The notes beneath the pieces are model-generated. The model had not been told where the DNA came from and made no database searches. It worked only from the letters and a program-made list of their open reading frames with translations. From an uncultured Candidatus Melainabacteria bacterium (GTDB taxonomy: Bacteria > Cyanobacteriota > Vampirovibrionia > Gastranaerophilales > Gastranaerophilaceae), in assembly GCA_934747335.1 (NCBI GenBank), contig CAKVGS010000009.1, positions 1-58,612 on the forward strand: 58,612 nucleotides of DNA, in the 5' to 3' direction. Below are positions 7,917-16,995 of this stretch, piece after piece. How positions within the stretch are numbered: position 1 is the first letter of the stretch; each line of letters starts with the position of its first letter. Both the position numbers and the translations under genes were made by a program.

Positions 7917-8999
7917 TTAGTTTTCTACATATTCTCTTAATCGTTTACTACGATTTGGGTGACGTAATTTTCTCAAAGCCTTGGCTTCAATTTGTCTGAT
8001 ACGTTCACGAGTTACACCGAACAATTGACCAACTTCTTCCAATGTTCTTTGACGTCCGTCATCCATACCGAAACGCAATCTCAATACATCTCTTTCACGT
8101 GGAGAAAGTGTGCAAAGAACTTCTGCCAAATCTTCTCTAAGAAGTTCAGAAGCAACTGTCTTGATTGGTGCGTCAGCTTCTTTATCTTCGATAAAATCGC
8201 CTAATCTTGAATCTTCTTCTTTACCGATTGGAGTTTCCAAAGAAAGCGGTTCTTGAGCTATCTTAACGATTTCTCTCAATTTAGAAATAGAAACGCCCAT
8301 TTCTGCTGCCAACTCATCTTCGGTCGGTTTTCTTGAAAGTTCTTGAGCAAGTCTTCTTGTAACTTTTTTAAGCTTATTAATTGTTTCAACCATGTGAACA
8401 GGTATACGGATTGTTCTTGCTTGGTCTGCAATAGCTCTTGTAATAGCTTGTCTAATCCACCAAGTTGCATAAGTTGAGAATTTAAAACCTCTTTCGTGGT
8501 CAAATTTTTCAGCAGCTCTGATTAAACCTAAGTTACCTTCTTGAATAAGGTCTAAGAATAGCATGCCACGACCAACATATTTTTTAGCAATACTTACAAC
8601 CAATCTTAAGTTTGCTTGAACTAATTTTCTTTTAGCGATAGCACCCGGTGTTCCTCCTTGGATAATTTTACGTGCTAATTCGATTTCTTCGCTTGTTGAT
8701 AATAATTTAATACGACCGATTTCTCTTAAATAAAGTCTTACAGGATCTTCTACCGCTACGCCTTTTGGAACTTCTGTTTCTGCTGCTTCATGATGAGATT
8801 CGCTAGAGTCCATCATGTAGAAATCATCGCTCTTTACACCGTTTAGTTTAGATGAAGTAATAATATCTTCTATATTATCTGTGCCTAAATCAGTTTCAAT
8901 GTAATCATCTTCTTCTTTTTCAGAATCGTAGTCTAACAAATCCATGTTTTCGTCTTCTACGCTGATTACTGATGAATGTGAGTTTCTTTTTTGGGTCAT
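7917..8999 (-). CDS. rpoD: Primary RNA polymerase sigma factor (RpoD/SigA)
   Basis: A 360-residue sigma-70 protein. Region 1.2 (DPVRLYLREIGRIKLLS), region 2 with the -10-binding segment (GLIRAAEKFDHERGFKFSTYATWWIRQAI), region 3 and region 4 with the -35-binding helix (TLEEVGQLFGVTRERIRQIE) are all present. The strict GRGMLFLDLIQEGN and RFGMDDG motifs mark a group 1 housekeeping factor. The first 85 residues are acidic and short compared with proteobacterial RpoD, similar in size to cyanobacterial and Gram-positive SigA. The ATG abuts the dnaG stop codon, giving the classic dnaG-rpoD operon. Recurrent extended -10 boxes in this window are its expected targets. Confidence 0.97.
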   Translation of the reverse strand: MTQKRNSHSSVISVEDENMDLLDYDSEKEEDDYIETDLGTDNIEDIITSSKLNGVKSDDFYMMDSSESHHEAAETEVPKGVAVEDPVRLYLREIGRIKLLSTSEEIELARKIIQGGTPGAIAKRKLVQANLRLVVSIAKKYVGRGMLFLDLIQEGNLGLIRAAEKFDHERGFKFSTYATWWIRQAITRAIADQARTIRIPVHMVETINKLKKVTRRLAQELSRKPTEDELAAEMGVSISKLREIVKIAQEPLSLETPIGKEEDSRLGDFIEDKEADAPIKTVASELLREDLAEVLCTLSPRERDVLRLRFGMDDGRQRTLEEVGQLFGVTRERIRQIEAKALRKLRHPNRSKRLREYVEN

Positions 9000-10880
9000 T
9001 TATTTATCTCCAGTCCTTAATTTAATTTTATCTCTAAGCTGCATTTGAATTTTTAGGGCTTCTATTTCGTCATCGTTGACCTGCTTGTATTGTTGACGAA
9101 GTCTTTCTGCATCTTTTTCCTGATAACATCTTTTTAATCTTATGATGTTTTCCCTTACAGTCGCTTCAAACTCATCCGATTCAAGCCCGTTGAAGGCTTC
9201 TGATAGTTCGACTAAGTCTGTAATTATTTGGGTCAAATTCTCATCCTCTATGAATTCAGTAAATAAGCTTTTGGTCAATTCCTTAACATTATTTATTGTA
9301 CACGCCAATTTGTCAATTGTATTTTTTACAATTATTAACGTTTCATCTTGGATGATATTTTCAGGTAACATTTCGTTTATTTGGTTGAAGGTTAACGAAC
9401 TGTCACTTGCTAAAAAAACGCTCAATAAATTTTTTTGCGCTTTTATCTCGAATTGTGAAGAATTTGTTACAACTTTTTTTGTATTCAAATTTCTTTCGAT
9501 TAATGCGCCTTGTCTTTCATGACGCGCAAGTTCTTTCAGAATGGCTTCTTCGTCGATTTCCAAAACTGTTGAAACCATTTTTACATACTCGGATTGAATA
9601 ATTTTATTGTTAACATCTTTTAGAATTTCAATAATTTTTTCAACTAACTCAGCTTTTTCTTGCGGAGTTTGTGCTGAATTTTTTTCTCTTAAAATATTGT
9701 TTAAAAGAAAATCAATCAATAGTGGTGCGTTTTTAATATATTCTTTAAAAACATCTCCGCCCATTGTGCGTATAAATTCGTCAGGATCTTTACCTTGAGG
9801 AGGCGAAACTACACGAATTTCGCACGCGTACTTGTTATCAACAGCAGACGCTATATGGCTTTCGTCAAACTGTTTAACATCACCCAAAGTTGATAATGTT
9901 TCTTTGATAACATTGCTTCCCTTTGTCGTTGCGTTGACTCCGGCTTTATCCGTATCAAAAGATAGAAAAATTCTTCTTGATTTTGTGTATCTGGATAATA
10001 ATTTAACGTGGTCAGGTGTTAATGCTGTTCCGCAAGAAGCGACTGCGTTTTCTACACCATGCGCTTGTGCTGAAATTACGTCAAAATATCCTTCCATAAT
10101 TACAACGCCATCTTCTGCTTTAATCGCATCTTGAGCAGAATTTAGACCAAATAAAAGTTTACTTTTGTTATAAATCAAAGAATCTGATGAGTTTAAGTAT
10201 TTCGGATTTTGACCTTCATCAACCGCACGCGCCCCAAAGGCAACATATTCTCCGTTTTCGTTTTGAATAGGAATTATAATTCTATTTCTAAAACGGTCGA
10301 TATAGCCACCTGAATTGGATTTTAGAATTAGTCCGGCTTTTTCTAAAATCTCATCTTTGAATTCTTTTTTAAGTTCTTTATACAAAGTGTCATACTTGTT
10401 TGGTGCCCATCCGAGAGTAAATTTATCAATAATTGTATCATCCACGTTACGTTTGCGAAGAGCGGTCATTGCTTTGTTTGCGTCGTCAGCACTTCTAAGT
10501 TGCATGTGATAAAACTTTGCAGCTTTAGCGCATGCTTTTATCATGTCTTTTTTTAAACTTTTTGTTTCAGAAGAGGCACCGTATTTTTTAGGAAGTTCGA
10601 TTCCGTATTTGTCGGCAAGTTCTAAAATTACGTCTTTGTATTCTCTGTTTTGGATTTTTACGAGGAACGCTAAAGCGTCACCGCCCGCACCACACGAGAA
10701 ACATTTAAAAATTCCGCGAGAAGGACTTACTGACATAGAAGGTTTTTTGTCGTTATGAAACGGACAAATACCCCAATAATTTGCTCCGCTCTTTTTTAGA
10801 ACAACATATTGAGAAACTACATCTACTATATCCAGCCGGTCTTTAATTTGTGAAATAACATCTTCAAATGAATTTGCCAT
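9000..10880 (-). CDS. dnaG: DNA primase
   Basis: A 626-residue DnaG. The N-terminal CHC2 zinc finger is visible (CPFHNDKKPSMSVSP...FKCFSCGAGGDA, residues about 39-67). The catalytic core follows with GRFRNRIIIPI-like and FGARA motifs, then the TOPRIM fold with VIMEGYFDVISAQAHG and SFDTDKAG. A C-terminal helicase-interaction region completes the usual length. It makes RNA primers for replication. The ATG is preceded only by ATTGTT and an extended -10 box TGCTACAAT, with no ribosome site, so the mRNA is probably leaderless. rpoD follows without a gap. Confidence 0.97.
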   Translation of the reverse strand: MANSFEDVISQIKDRLDIVDVVSQYVVLKKSGANYWGICPFHNDKKPSMSVSPSRGIFKCFSCGAGGDALAFLVKIQNREYKDVILELADKYGIELPKKYGASSETKSLKKDMIKACAKAAKFYHMQLRSADDANKAMTALRKRNVDDTIIDKFTLGWAPNKYDTLYKELKKEFKDEILEKAGLILKSNSGGYIDRFRNRIIIPIQNENGEYVAFGARAVDEGQNPKYLNSSDSLIYNKSKLLFGLNSAQDAIKAEDGVVIMEGYFDVISAQAHGVENAVASCGTALTPDHVKLLSRYTKSRRIFLSFDTDKAGVNATTKGSNVIKETLSTLGDVKQFDESHIASAVDNKYACEIRVVSPPQGKDPDEFIRTMGGDVFKEYIKNAPLLIDFLLNNILREKNSAQTPQEKAELVEKIIEILKDVNNKIIQSEYVKMVSTVLEIDEEAILKELARHERQGALIERNLNTKKVVTNSSQFEIKAQKNLLSVFLASDSSLTFNQINEMLPENIIQDETLIIVKNTIDKLACTINNVKELTKSLFTEFIEDENLTQIITDLVELSEAFNGLESDEFEATVRENIIRLKRCYQEKDAERLRQQYKQVNDDEIEALKIQMQLRDKIKLRTGDK

Positions 10881-10895
10881 AACAATATTGTAGCA
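10881..10895 (-). promoter_or_regulatory. Extended -10 promoter of dnaG-rpoD
   Basis: On the minus strand TGCTACAAT is followed by 6 bases and the dnaG ATG. The predicted start of transcription coincides with the ATG. The same TGCTACAAT box occurs upstream of bamA and upstream of the ZorA-like gene. Confidence 0.6.
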
Positions 10896-11019
10896 TGAAA
10901 AAGTTCGCTTGGCAGAAACTTAAATTAATAGTCTGAAAAATAATTTTCAACATCTCAATTAATAAATAACCTTGTCAGGGAATTTGAAAAATTATATTTA
11001 ATCTTATTATAAACTTGCT

Positions 11020-12594
11020 ATGACAAATGATTTTGATTATCAATACAACAGTTGTATTTCTAAAGGGATTTGTTCCGTAAATCCCAGAACGTCTTCTTTG
11101 CAAGAAGTGTTAGTTTTGTATTTAAAAGCGGCGTCTTTTTATACTTTAAAACTTTATAAAAATGATGTTGTAGATGAAAATATAAAAAATCTTATACTTA
11201 ATACAATTTCTATTCTTGTTTCAAATCCGCAATTTTCAGAAAGCGATTTTTCTACATTATCACAAGCTTATAATCAGGAATTGCCAAGGCTGATTGAAAT
11301 GTATGAAAAAAGTTGTCAGGATAAAAACGCAGAACCTGAATATTTAAAAACGCTTATCAAATATAATAAAAACTTAGATATTGTAAAGGCTATACAACTT
11401 GGCGAAAAAGCTTTTTTACAGAAAATCAAGGAACTTTCGCAAAAGACACAAGATTTGTATCGTATACTTTTTGTAATTGCCAAAAGCATATGTACAAATG
11501 TTTTGGATTTGGAAAGCTTTGGTATAGATTCAAATAAAGGGTTTTTAATGATACTTGAGCTTTTGAATTCATTAAATACAGAAAATAATGAAGAAAAAAT
11601 CTGCAAACTGATAACAGATGCCGCAAATCTTGATAACGGCTTAATGAAATTATTAAGAAAAACTCAGGAAGAGCATTACGGAGTGCAAGAAATCAGCGAT
11701 GTATCTTATACAACGACGCCTGCAAAAACAATTCTTGTTGTAGGCTCTAATATTCATGAGCTTGAAGATATTTTAGAAGCAACAAAAGATGCAAATATAG
11801 ACATTTATACCCATGACGAAATGATGCTTGCTCATACTTTCCCAAAATTTAAAAAGTACAAACACTTAAAGGGTCAGTACGGGCAAGGTATAGAAAATTG
11901 CCTTTTTGATTTTGCAACATTTCCCGGACCAATAGTATTAACTCGTCATTCACTTTATAATATTGAAAATTTATATAGAGGAATTCTTTATACTACTGAT
12001 ATTGCAACATCAAATGGCGTTATAAAAATTAAAAATAAAGATTTTAATGACGTGATAAAATCCGCAAAAAATGCCAAAGGGTTCAAAACAGGCAGACAAT
12101 GTGAAACCGTAACGATTGGATATAATTACAAAAATTCTATAAATTTGATTAAACAAAAATTTGAGAAAAATAATTATTCTAAATTTTTTATAATAGGTTT
12201 GAACGGATACAGTTTGGAACAGCAAACTTATTTTGAAAAATTGTTGCAACAAACTCCTGATGATGTTTTGATTGTATCTTTATCTTATTGCACCAAAAGA
12301 GAAAATGTAATTTGTTTGAATGCTTGTTTCGATTTGTTTGCAATAGTTGAGTTTGCAGAAAATCTTTCAAAAGAATTTATGCTTCCGACAACTGTTTTCT
12401 TTCCAAAATGTGACAGGCATACAATTTCTCAAATGATTCATTTAAGACAAAATAATATAAATGTTTATATTGGAAAATGCACGCCGATTCTTTTAAATCC
12501 AAACTTGATGAACACTTTAGACAGTGAATTTGAAATAAAAGCGTTAACATCCGTTAAAAAAGACTTGGACACAATATTGAGCCAAAACTCTTAA
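11020..12594 (+). CDS. Degenerate hybrid-cluster (prismane) protein homologue
   Basis: A 524-residue protein with the Hcp fold but few of its ligands. Landmarks align clearly: YTHDEMMLAHTFPKFKKYKHLKGQYG matches the Hcp block YTHGEMLPAHGYP...KYPHLVGNYG, and FPGPIVLT matches FPGPILMT. Compared with classical Hcp, E267, C424 and C436 are kept. The hybrid-cluster His becomes Asn (GSNIHEL), the Cys of TTNCI becomes His (TRHSL), the Cys of GCDG is lost (GLNG), and WYEQKA becomes KCDRHT. Only two N-terminal Cys (12, 18) replace the four that bind the cubane. Hcp normally reduces NO or hydroxylamine; this protein may bind a different cluster or none. A TATTAT box ends 9 nt before the ATG, with no ribosome site. 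It may belong to a known divergent subfamily. Confidence 0.75.
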   Translation: MTNDFDYQYNSCISKGICSVNPRTSSLQEVLVLYLKAASFYTLKLYKNDVVDENIKNLILNTISILVSNPQFSESDFSTLSQAYNQELPRLIEMYEKSCQDKNAEPEYLKTLIKYNKNLDIVKAIQLGEKAFLQKIKELSQKTQDLYRILFVIAKSICTNVLDLESFGIDSNKGFLMILELLNSLNTENNEEKICKLITDAANLDNGLMKLLRKTQEEHYGVQEISDVSYTTTPAKTILVVGSNIHELEDILEATKDANIDIYTHDEMMLAHTFPKFKKYKHLKGQYGQGIENCLFDFATFPGPIVLTRHSLYNIENLYRGILYTTDIATSNGVIKIKNKDFNDVIKSAKNAKGFKTGRQCETVTIGYNYKNSINLIKQKFEKNNYSKFFIIGLNGYSLEQQTYFEKLLQQTPDDVLIVSLSYCTKRENVICLNACFDLFAIVEFAENLSKEFMLPTTVFFPKCDRHTISQMIHLRQNNINVYIGKCTPILLNPNLMNTLDSEFEIKALTSVKKDLDTILSQNS

Positions 12595-12992
12595 TATCTG
12601 TTTTGGCAATAAAGATTACCCTTATTAACGATATAGCGGTAATCCTTGTTTTCTATTTCGATATAGTATTTGTTTAATCTGTTATCATATCTTTCCAATG
12701 TTCTTTTCTTTTGAACATTGGAGAATTCTTGGTAAACGCCTTCGGGAAAATTACAGTCAACAAGCGTCCATTTAAGTTTACATGTATTATTAACTTTGCC
12801 GAAAATCTCATAAGAGCCGATTCCATCTTCTTGGTATTTGAATTTTTCACAAATCGAAAGTTTATCAAGAAATTCCAGTTTTTTTTCTAAGTCTTTATTG
12901 TTTGTTGCAAAAAATTGAAAAGTTTCTAGCGCAAAAACTTTTATAGCGCATACAATTAATAAAATAAACGTAATATAAAAAATCTTTTTCAT
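12591..12992 (-). CDS. Small secreted or anchored protein of unknown function
   Basis: I do not recognise this 133-residue protein. It begins with a hydrophobic segment and an Ala-x-Ala-like end (MKKIFYITFILLIVCAIKVFALE), so it is exported or anchored. The rest contains charged segments and several aromatic residues, with four Cys (one in CEKFKYQ, one in NNTCKLKW, one in VDCNFP, one in LYCQNRY) that could form two disulfides. It ends 4 bases inside the convergent Hcp-like gene. The ATG is preceded by TAAAAT-ATTGGG, a -10 box 6 nt away. Confidence 0.6.
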   Translation of the reverse strand: MKKIFYITFILLIVCAIKVFALETFQFFATNNKDLEKKLEFLDKLSICEKFKYQEDGIGSYEIFGKVNNTCKLKWTLVDCNFPEGVYQEFSNVQKKRTLERYDNRLNKYYIEIENKDYRYIVNKGNLYCQNRY

Positions 12993-13136
12993 CCCAATAT
13001 TTTAATACATCATATAATAATTGACAATATATTTTAATAAAAAACAAATTAGATAGTTTAATAGCAATTTGTACAAGCATTTTTGCTGTTTTTATATTAA
13101 AATAAAATACAGTGTAATATTTATGAGGAATAAAAC

Positions 13137-14408
13137 GTGTTAGATTTAGAAAAAGAATGTATGAACCTAAAGTTTGAAAACTTTGTAGATACTTTGGAAA
13201 ACGAAGATTTATTAGATAAAACAAACCGTTTGGATGAAGTTTTATCAAGCGGAATAATGACAGGTAACGAAGCTCTTGGCATGGTTACTATGGATAAAGT
13301 TAAGCCCGAACTTGATATTCGCGAAAAAGACGGCAACATCAGACACGTAATCATGTTGGGTTCAAATTCTTATTTAAATCTTTCAACGCACCCTCAAGTT
13401 ATGGAAGGCGCAAGAAAAGCATTAGAAGAATTCGGCTACGGCATGGGCGCTGTTTCTAACTATGCTGGGATTACGGATATTCATAAAGAATTGGAAAAAA
13501 GAATTGCAAACTTTTATGGCGCTGAAGACGCAATCGTTTTTCCAAGCGGTTACGGTGCAAACGTAGGTATTGTATCGGCTTTGTGCGGTAAAAATGACGT
13601 AATCATAAATGACGCAGCAAATCATGCCTCAATTTTTGATGGCTGTGTTTTATCAGGCGCAGAAATTAAAGTATTCCCTCATAGAGATATGAAAGGCTTA
13701 GAAAGAATTCTATCAAGAATTCCTGCTGAAAAAACAGGCAGATTAATTATTACGGATGGCGTTTTCTCAATGGATGGCGATATGGCTCCTTTGGATGAAA
13801 TTGTTAAACTTGCTCAAAAATATAATGCACGCGTTATGGTTGATGATGCACACGGAGTTGGAATCGTTGGCGCAACAGGTCGTGGCACGGCAGAATACTT
13901 TAATGTTATGGATAAAATTGATTTACACGTTGGCATGTTAAGCAAAGGTCCGGGTGGTTTGGGCGGATATTGCGCGGCTTCAAGAAAAGTTGTTCAATAT
14001 CTAAGACTTTATGCAAGAAGTTATTTCTTCTCAACAGCACTTCCAGCTTCTGTTGCGGGCGGTTTAAATGAAGTATTTAAACTTCTTGAAACCGATAATG
14101 CAGGTCGTAAAAAGCTTTGGGAAAATACTGAATACCTAAAATCAAAACTTTTGGAAAAAGGTTTCGATATCGGACATTCTCAATCCGCAGTAGTTCCTGT
14201 TATGGTTTATAGTGAACCTATTTTATTTGAAATGTATGACAAGCTTAGAAAACGCGGAGTTTACGTTAATATCGTAACTTATCCTGCTGTTAGAAGAAAA
14301 GAATGCCGTCTAAGACTTTGTACAATGAAAGATTTAAGCTTTGAACAAATTGATAAAGCGGTTGAAATAATTGCAGAATTAGGCAGAGAATACGGACTTA
14401 TAAAATAA
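13137..14408 (+). CDS. Alpha-oxoamine synthase, serine palmitoyltransferase-like
   Basis: A 423-residue PLP enzyme of the alpha-oxoamine synthase family. The PLP lysine is K270 in LSKGPGGLGGY; the ring-binding Asp is in MVDDAHGVG (D236) and the stacking His in NHASIFDGC (H163). The blocks FPSGYGANVGIVSALCGK, HASIFDGC and FFSTALPASV resemble bacterial serine palmitoyltransferases more than BioF or glycine C-acetyltransferase (which has SCFDANGG and NHASIIDG). Such enzymes condense an amino acid with an acyl-CoA or acyl-ACP. The N-terminal 60 residues are longer than in BioF. The start is GTG with GAGGAA upstream. Its stop overlaps the next gene, an SDR reductase, which fits sphingolipid-type chemistry. 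A KBL/threonine-dehydrogenase pair is the main alternative. Confidence 0.75.
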   Translation: MLDLEKECMNLKFENFVDTLENEDLLDKTNRLDEVLSSGIMTGNEALGMVTMDKVKPELDIREKDGNIRHVIMLGSNSYLNLSTHPQVMEGARKALEEFGYGMGAVSNYAGITDIHKELEKRIANFYGAEDAIVFPSGYGANVGIVSALCGKNDVIINDAANHASIFDGCVLSGAEIKVFPHRDMKGLERILSRIPAEKTGRLIITDGVFSMDGDMAPLDEIVKLAQKYNARVMVDDAHGVGIVGATGRGTAEYFNVMDKIDLHVGMLSKGPGGLGGYCAASRKVVQYLRLYARSYFFSTALPASVAGGLNEVFKLLETDNAGRKKLWENTEYLKSKLLEKGFDIGHSQSAVVPVMVYSEPILFEMYDKLRKRGVYVNIVTYPAVRRKECRLRLCTMKDLSFEQIDKAVEIIAELGREYGLIK

Positions 14409-15349
14409 TGAAAAAAGTTCTTGTAACAGGTTCAGCAGGTTTTATCGGGCAAAATGTCGTAAAAGCTTATGTTGAGCATGGTTGGTTTGTGTACGCACTT
14501 GTTCATAATAATGTGCCCAAAGAATTAGCACAACTCAAAAATGTTGAGCTGTTGAGAGGTGACGTTACAAATCCGAAACTCTTTGAAGGACTTCAAGTAG
14601 AGGTGGTTGCCCATGTTGCGGGGATTGCTTCGGATATCGGCAGCGACGATAAATTCAGACGAATTAATTTTGAGCCGATAAAACATTTGGCAAAGTTACC
14701 TAAAGAAAAAATCGTCTATGTTTCATCTTCTGATGTTTATGGAATCAAGGATTTTCAAAATGCAGATGAGAATACTCCGCTTGTTGAATTTCCTAAAAAT
14801 CCTTATCCGAGATATAAAATCAAATCCGAAAATTGGTTGAGAGAAAATCCTTACAATTACGTGATTCTTCGTCCTGCTGCGGTTTATGGAGAAGGCGATA
14901 AGACTTTAGAAAATCGAGTTGTGGAATTTTTAGCGACTTCGCCATTTATTGTACATTTTGGTAAATGGAGAGGACAAAATCGCTGGCCTTTAGCGAATGT
15001 CAAAAATGTAGCGGAAATTATTGTTGCCGTAAGTATGACGGATGAATTTGACAAGCAGGCAATAACAATTATTGACCCTGAAAAAACTACGATTGATGAG
15101 TATTATCACTCAATTGCTAAAAAATATTTTCCAAATAAAATATTCAGAAATCTGTATTTACCGTTTTGGTTTGGAAAAATGTTAGGATTGGTTTCTACAA
15201 CGCTTTCAAATCTATTGAAGCTGAAATCACCTTTATTTGACCCGACTTTTTATGCAGTGCATCACGTTAGTTCAAATTTGGATTTTTCTTCTAGTAAAAT
15301 GAAAAGAGCCTTAGGTGTATTGAATAGGGAATTTGAAATAAAAAATTAA
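14408..15349 (+). CDS. NAD-dependent epimerase/SDR reductase
   Basis: A 313-residue extended SDR. The N-terminal Rossmann motif is VTGSAGFIGQNV, the structural Asp region is LLRGDVT, the active-site Ser lies in YVSSSDVYG, and the catalytic pair is Y-x3-K in YPRYK. The last 70 residues include a hydrophobic, membrane-associated-looking helix (LYLPFWFGKMLGLVSTTLSNLLKL), as in 3-beta-HSD-like reductases that act on lipids. It overlaps the upstream oxoamine synthase by one base, so the two are coupled. In Caulobacter an SDR of this type reduces the keto group made by serine palmitoyltransferase; SDR-type threonine dehydrogenase is the alternative. Confidence 0.8.
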   Translation: MKKVLVTGSAGFIGQNVVKAYVEHGWFVYALVHNNVPKELAQLKNVELLRGDVTNPKLFEGLQVEVVAHVAGIASDIGSDDKFRRINFEPIKHLAKLPKEKIVYVSSSDVYGIKDFQNADENTPLVEFPKNPYPRYKIKSENWLRENPYNYVILRPAAVYGEGDKTLENRVVEFLATSPFIVHFGKWRGQNRWPLANVKNVAEIIVAVSMTDEFDKQAITIIDPEKTTIDEYYHSIAKKYFPNKIFRNLYLPFWFGKMLGLVSTTLSNLLKLKSPLFDPTFYAVHHVSSNLDFSSSKMKRALGVLNREFEIKN

Positions 15350-15366
15350 TATTTATATAAATACAA

Positions 15367-15410
15367 AAATGCACCCTGCTTTTTCTTAATTGAAAAAGCA
15401 GGGTGCATTT
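15367..15410. terminator. Bidirectional terminator
   Basis: A perfect 19-bp stem beginning AAATGCACCCTGC, with a 6-base loop TTAATT and T-rich flanks on both strands, lies between the convergent SDR gene and gltX. Confidence 0.9.
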
Positions 15411-15427
15411 TTAATTTTTATCTAATC

Positions 15428-16897
15428 CTATAAAATCGCAGCTTTTGCTCTCTTGATAGAATTATCTTTTCCAATAATAGCTAAAGTTGCAACCATATCA
15501 GCACCGCAAGTTCTTCCTGTTACAGCACCTCTTATTGCCCACATAGTGAATTTAGGTTTGTAACCTTTTTCTTCTTTGAATTTACCGCGGAATTCTTCTA
15601 ACTTGTGGTGTAAGTTTTCTTCTGTCCATTCCCAGTTAGAAGCTTCTTCTACAAATGTTTTCAAAACATCTTGAGAAAGTTCAGTAGATAAAACTTCGTC
15701 CTTAACTTTTTGTTCAACTTCTACTTTATCTCCGCCAAAGAAATAAGAAACAGCGTCTGTAATATCAGAAAGAAGAACCAATGGCTCACGAGTGATTTCG
15801 ATCATTCTGTTGAATTGTTCGTCTGTTAATTCTGTTAAATCGTATTTTGTCAAATACTTTTTAAGTTTTGCTTTCAATTCATCCATTGGTAACATCTTGA
15901 TGTAGTGGCTGTTCATCCATTTCAATTTGTCGTACTCGAAAATTGAGTTAGAAGAAGAAATTTCACCAATTCTGAAATCTTCTGCGATTTGGTCAACGGT
16001 CTTGATTTCTTCTCCGTCAGAAGGTGACCAACCTAATAGAGCAACGAAGTTTACAAGAGCTTCTGTTAAATAACCTTGTTCAACGAAATCTGAAACTGCT
16101 GTTGCACCGTGTCTTTTTGAGAGTTTACTTCTATCAGGCGCAAGAATCATGCCTAAGTGACCGAATCTTGGAACTTCAAAGCCTAAAGCTTCAAAAATTA
16201 AGATTTGTTTGTATGTATTAGAAATATGGTCTTCGCCTCTTATTACGTGTGAAATCTTCATTAAAGCATCGTCAATTACAACAGCGTAGTTGTAAGTAGG
16301 CGCACCATTTGATTTCATGATTACAAAGTCACCGATTAGATTTGTATCCATGTGTAATTTGCCTTTTACAAGGTCGTCAAATTCTAAAATAGAAGACTCG
16401 TGGAAAGCTTTTTGAGCTTTTGCAACATTAAATCTGATTGCAGGTTTTCTGCCTTCTGCTCTTAATTTAGCTTTTTCTTCTTCTGTTAGGTTTTCACATT
16501 TTTTAGAATAAACGTAAGCTTTTTTGTTAGCTGTTGCTTCTTCTTTTTCTGCTTCCAATTCTTCCGGTGTGCAGAAGCATTCATAAGCAAAGCCTTCATC
16601 TAAAAGTTTTTGTATATATTTAGGGTAGATGTCAAACCTTTGAGATTGTGTGTAAGGACCATAATCGCCGCCTACATCAGGACCTTCGTCCCAGTTTAAA
16701 CCCAAAGCTTTTAAGCTGTCAAAAATATTGTCAACATAAGCTTGACTTGTTCTTTCAGCGTCTGTATCTTCAATTCTTAAAACAAAAGTACCCTTATTTT
16801 TTTTAGCAAATAAGTAGTTAAATAAAGCTGTTCTAGCTGTACCAACGTGCAAGTTTCCGCTTGGCGAAGGGGCTATTCTTACTCTAACATCTGACAT
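15428..16897 (-). CDS. gltX: Glutamyl-tRNA synthetase
   Basis: A 489-residue class I synthetase. The HIGH-type motif is APSPSGNLHVGTAR at the N-terminus and the KMSKS-type motif is DRSKLSKRHG near residue 245. The WNDG-like region EGPDVGGDYGPYTQS is also standard. A longer upstream in-frame extension is rejected because MSDVRVRIAPSPSG at 16897 is the canonical start and is preceded by GGAAGG. The enzyme charges tRNA-Glu, and possibly tRNA-Gln in species without GlnRS, which the window cannot show. It is divergent from dprA with about 100 bases between. Confidence 0.97.
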   Translation of the reverse strand: MSDVRVRIAPSPSGNLHVGTARTALFNYLFAKKNKGTFVLRIEDTDAERTSQAYVDNIFDSLKALGLNWDEGPDVGGDYGPYTQSQRFDIYPKYIQKLLDEGFAYECFCTPEELEAEKEEATANKKAYVYSKKCENLTEEEKAKLRAEGRKPAIRFNVAKAQKAFHESSILEFDDLVKGKLHMDTNLIGDFVIMKSNGAPTYNYAVVIDDALMKISHVIRGEDHISNTYKQILIFEALGFEVPRFGHLGMILAPDRSKLSKRHGATAVSDFVEQGYLTEALVNFVALLGWSPSDGEEIKTVDQIAEDFRIGEISSSNSIFEYDKLKWMNSHYIKMLPMDELKAKLKKYLTKYDLTELTDEQFNRMIEITREPLVLLSDITDAVSYFFGGDKVEVEQKVKDEVLSTELSQDVLKTFVEEASNWEWTEENLHHKLEEFRGKFKEEKGYKPKFTMWAIRGAVTGRTCGADMVATLAIIGKDNSIKRAKAAIL

Positions 16898-16980
16898 AAT
16901 TATATCCTTCCTTTTTTTTCTGCCTATATTATTCCACAAACAGGAGTTTGGGTAAAGAGTTCTATTATTCTTTATTTTCA

Positions 16981-16989
16981 TGTTAAAAT
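16981..16989 (+). promoter_or_regulatory. Extended -10 promoter of dprA-topA
   Basis: TGTTAAAAT ends 6 nt before the dprA ATG. The expected start of transcription is at the ATG itself. No Shine-Dalgarno lies in the gap. Confidence 0.6.
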
Positions 16990-16995
16990 TTAGGC

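Noticed and set aside
13137..14408. BioF (8-amino-7-oxononanoate synthase)
   Set aside because: Tempting because bioG and bioC are in the window, but motifs and length are closer to serine palmitoyltransferase and the neighbour is an SDR rather than a biotin gene.
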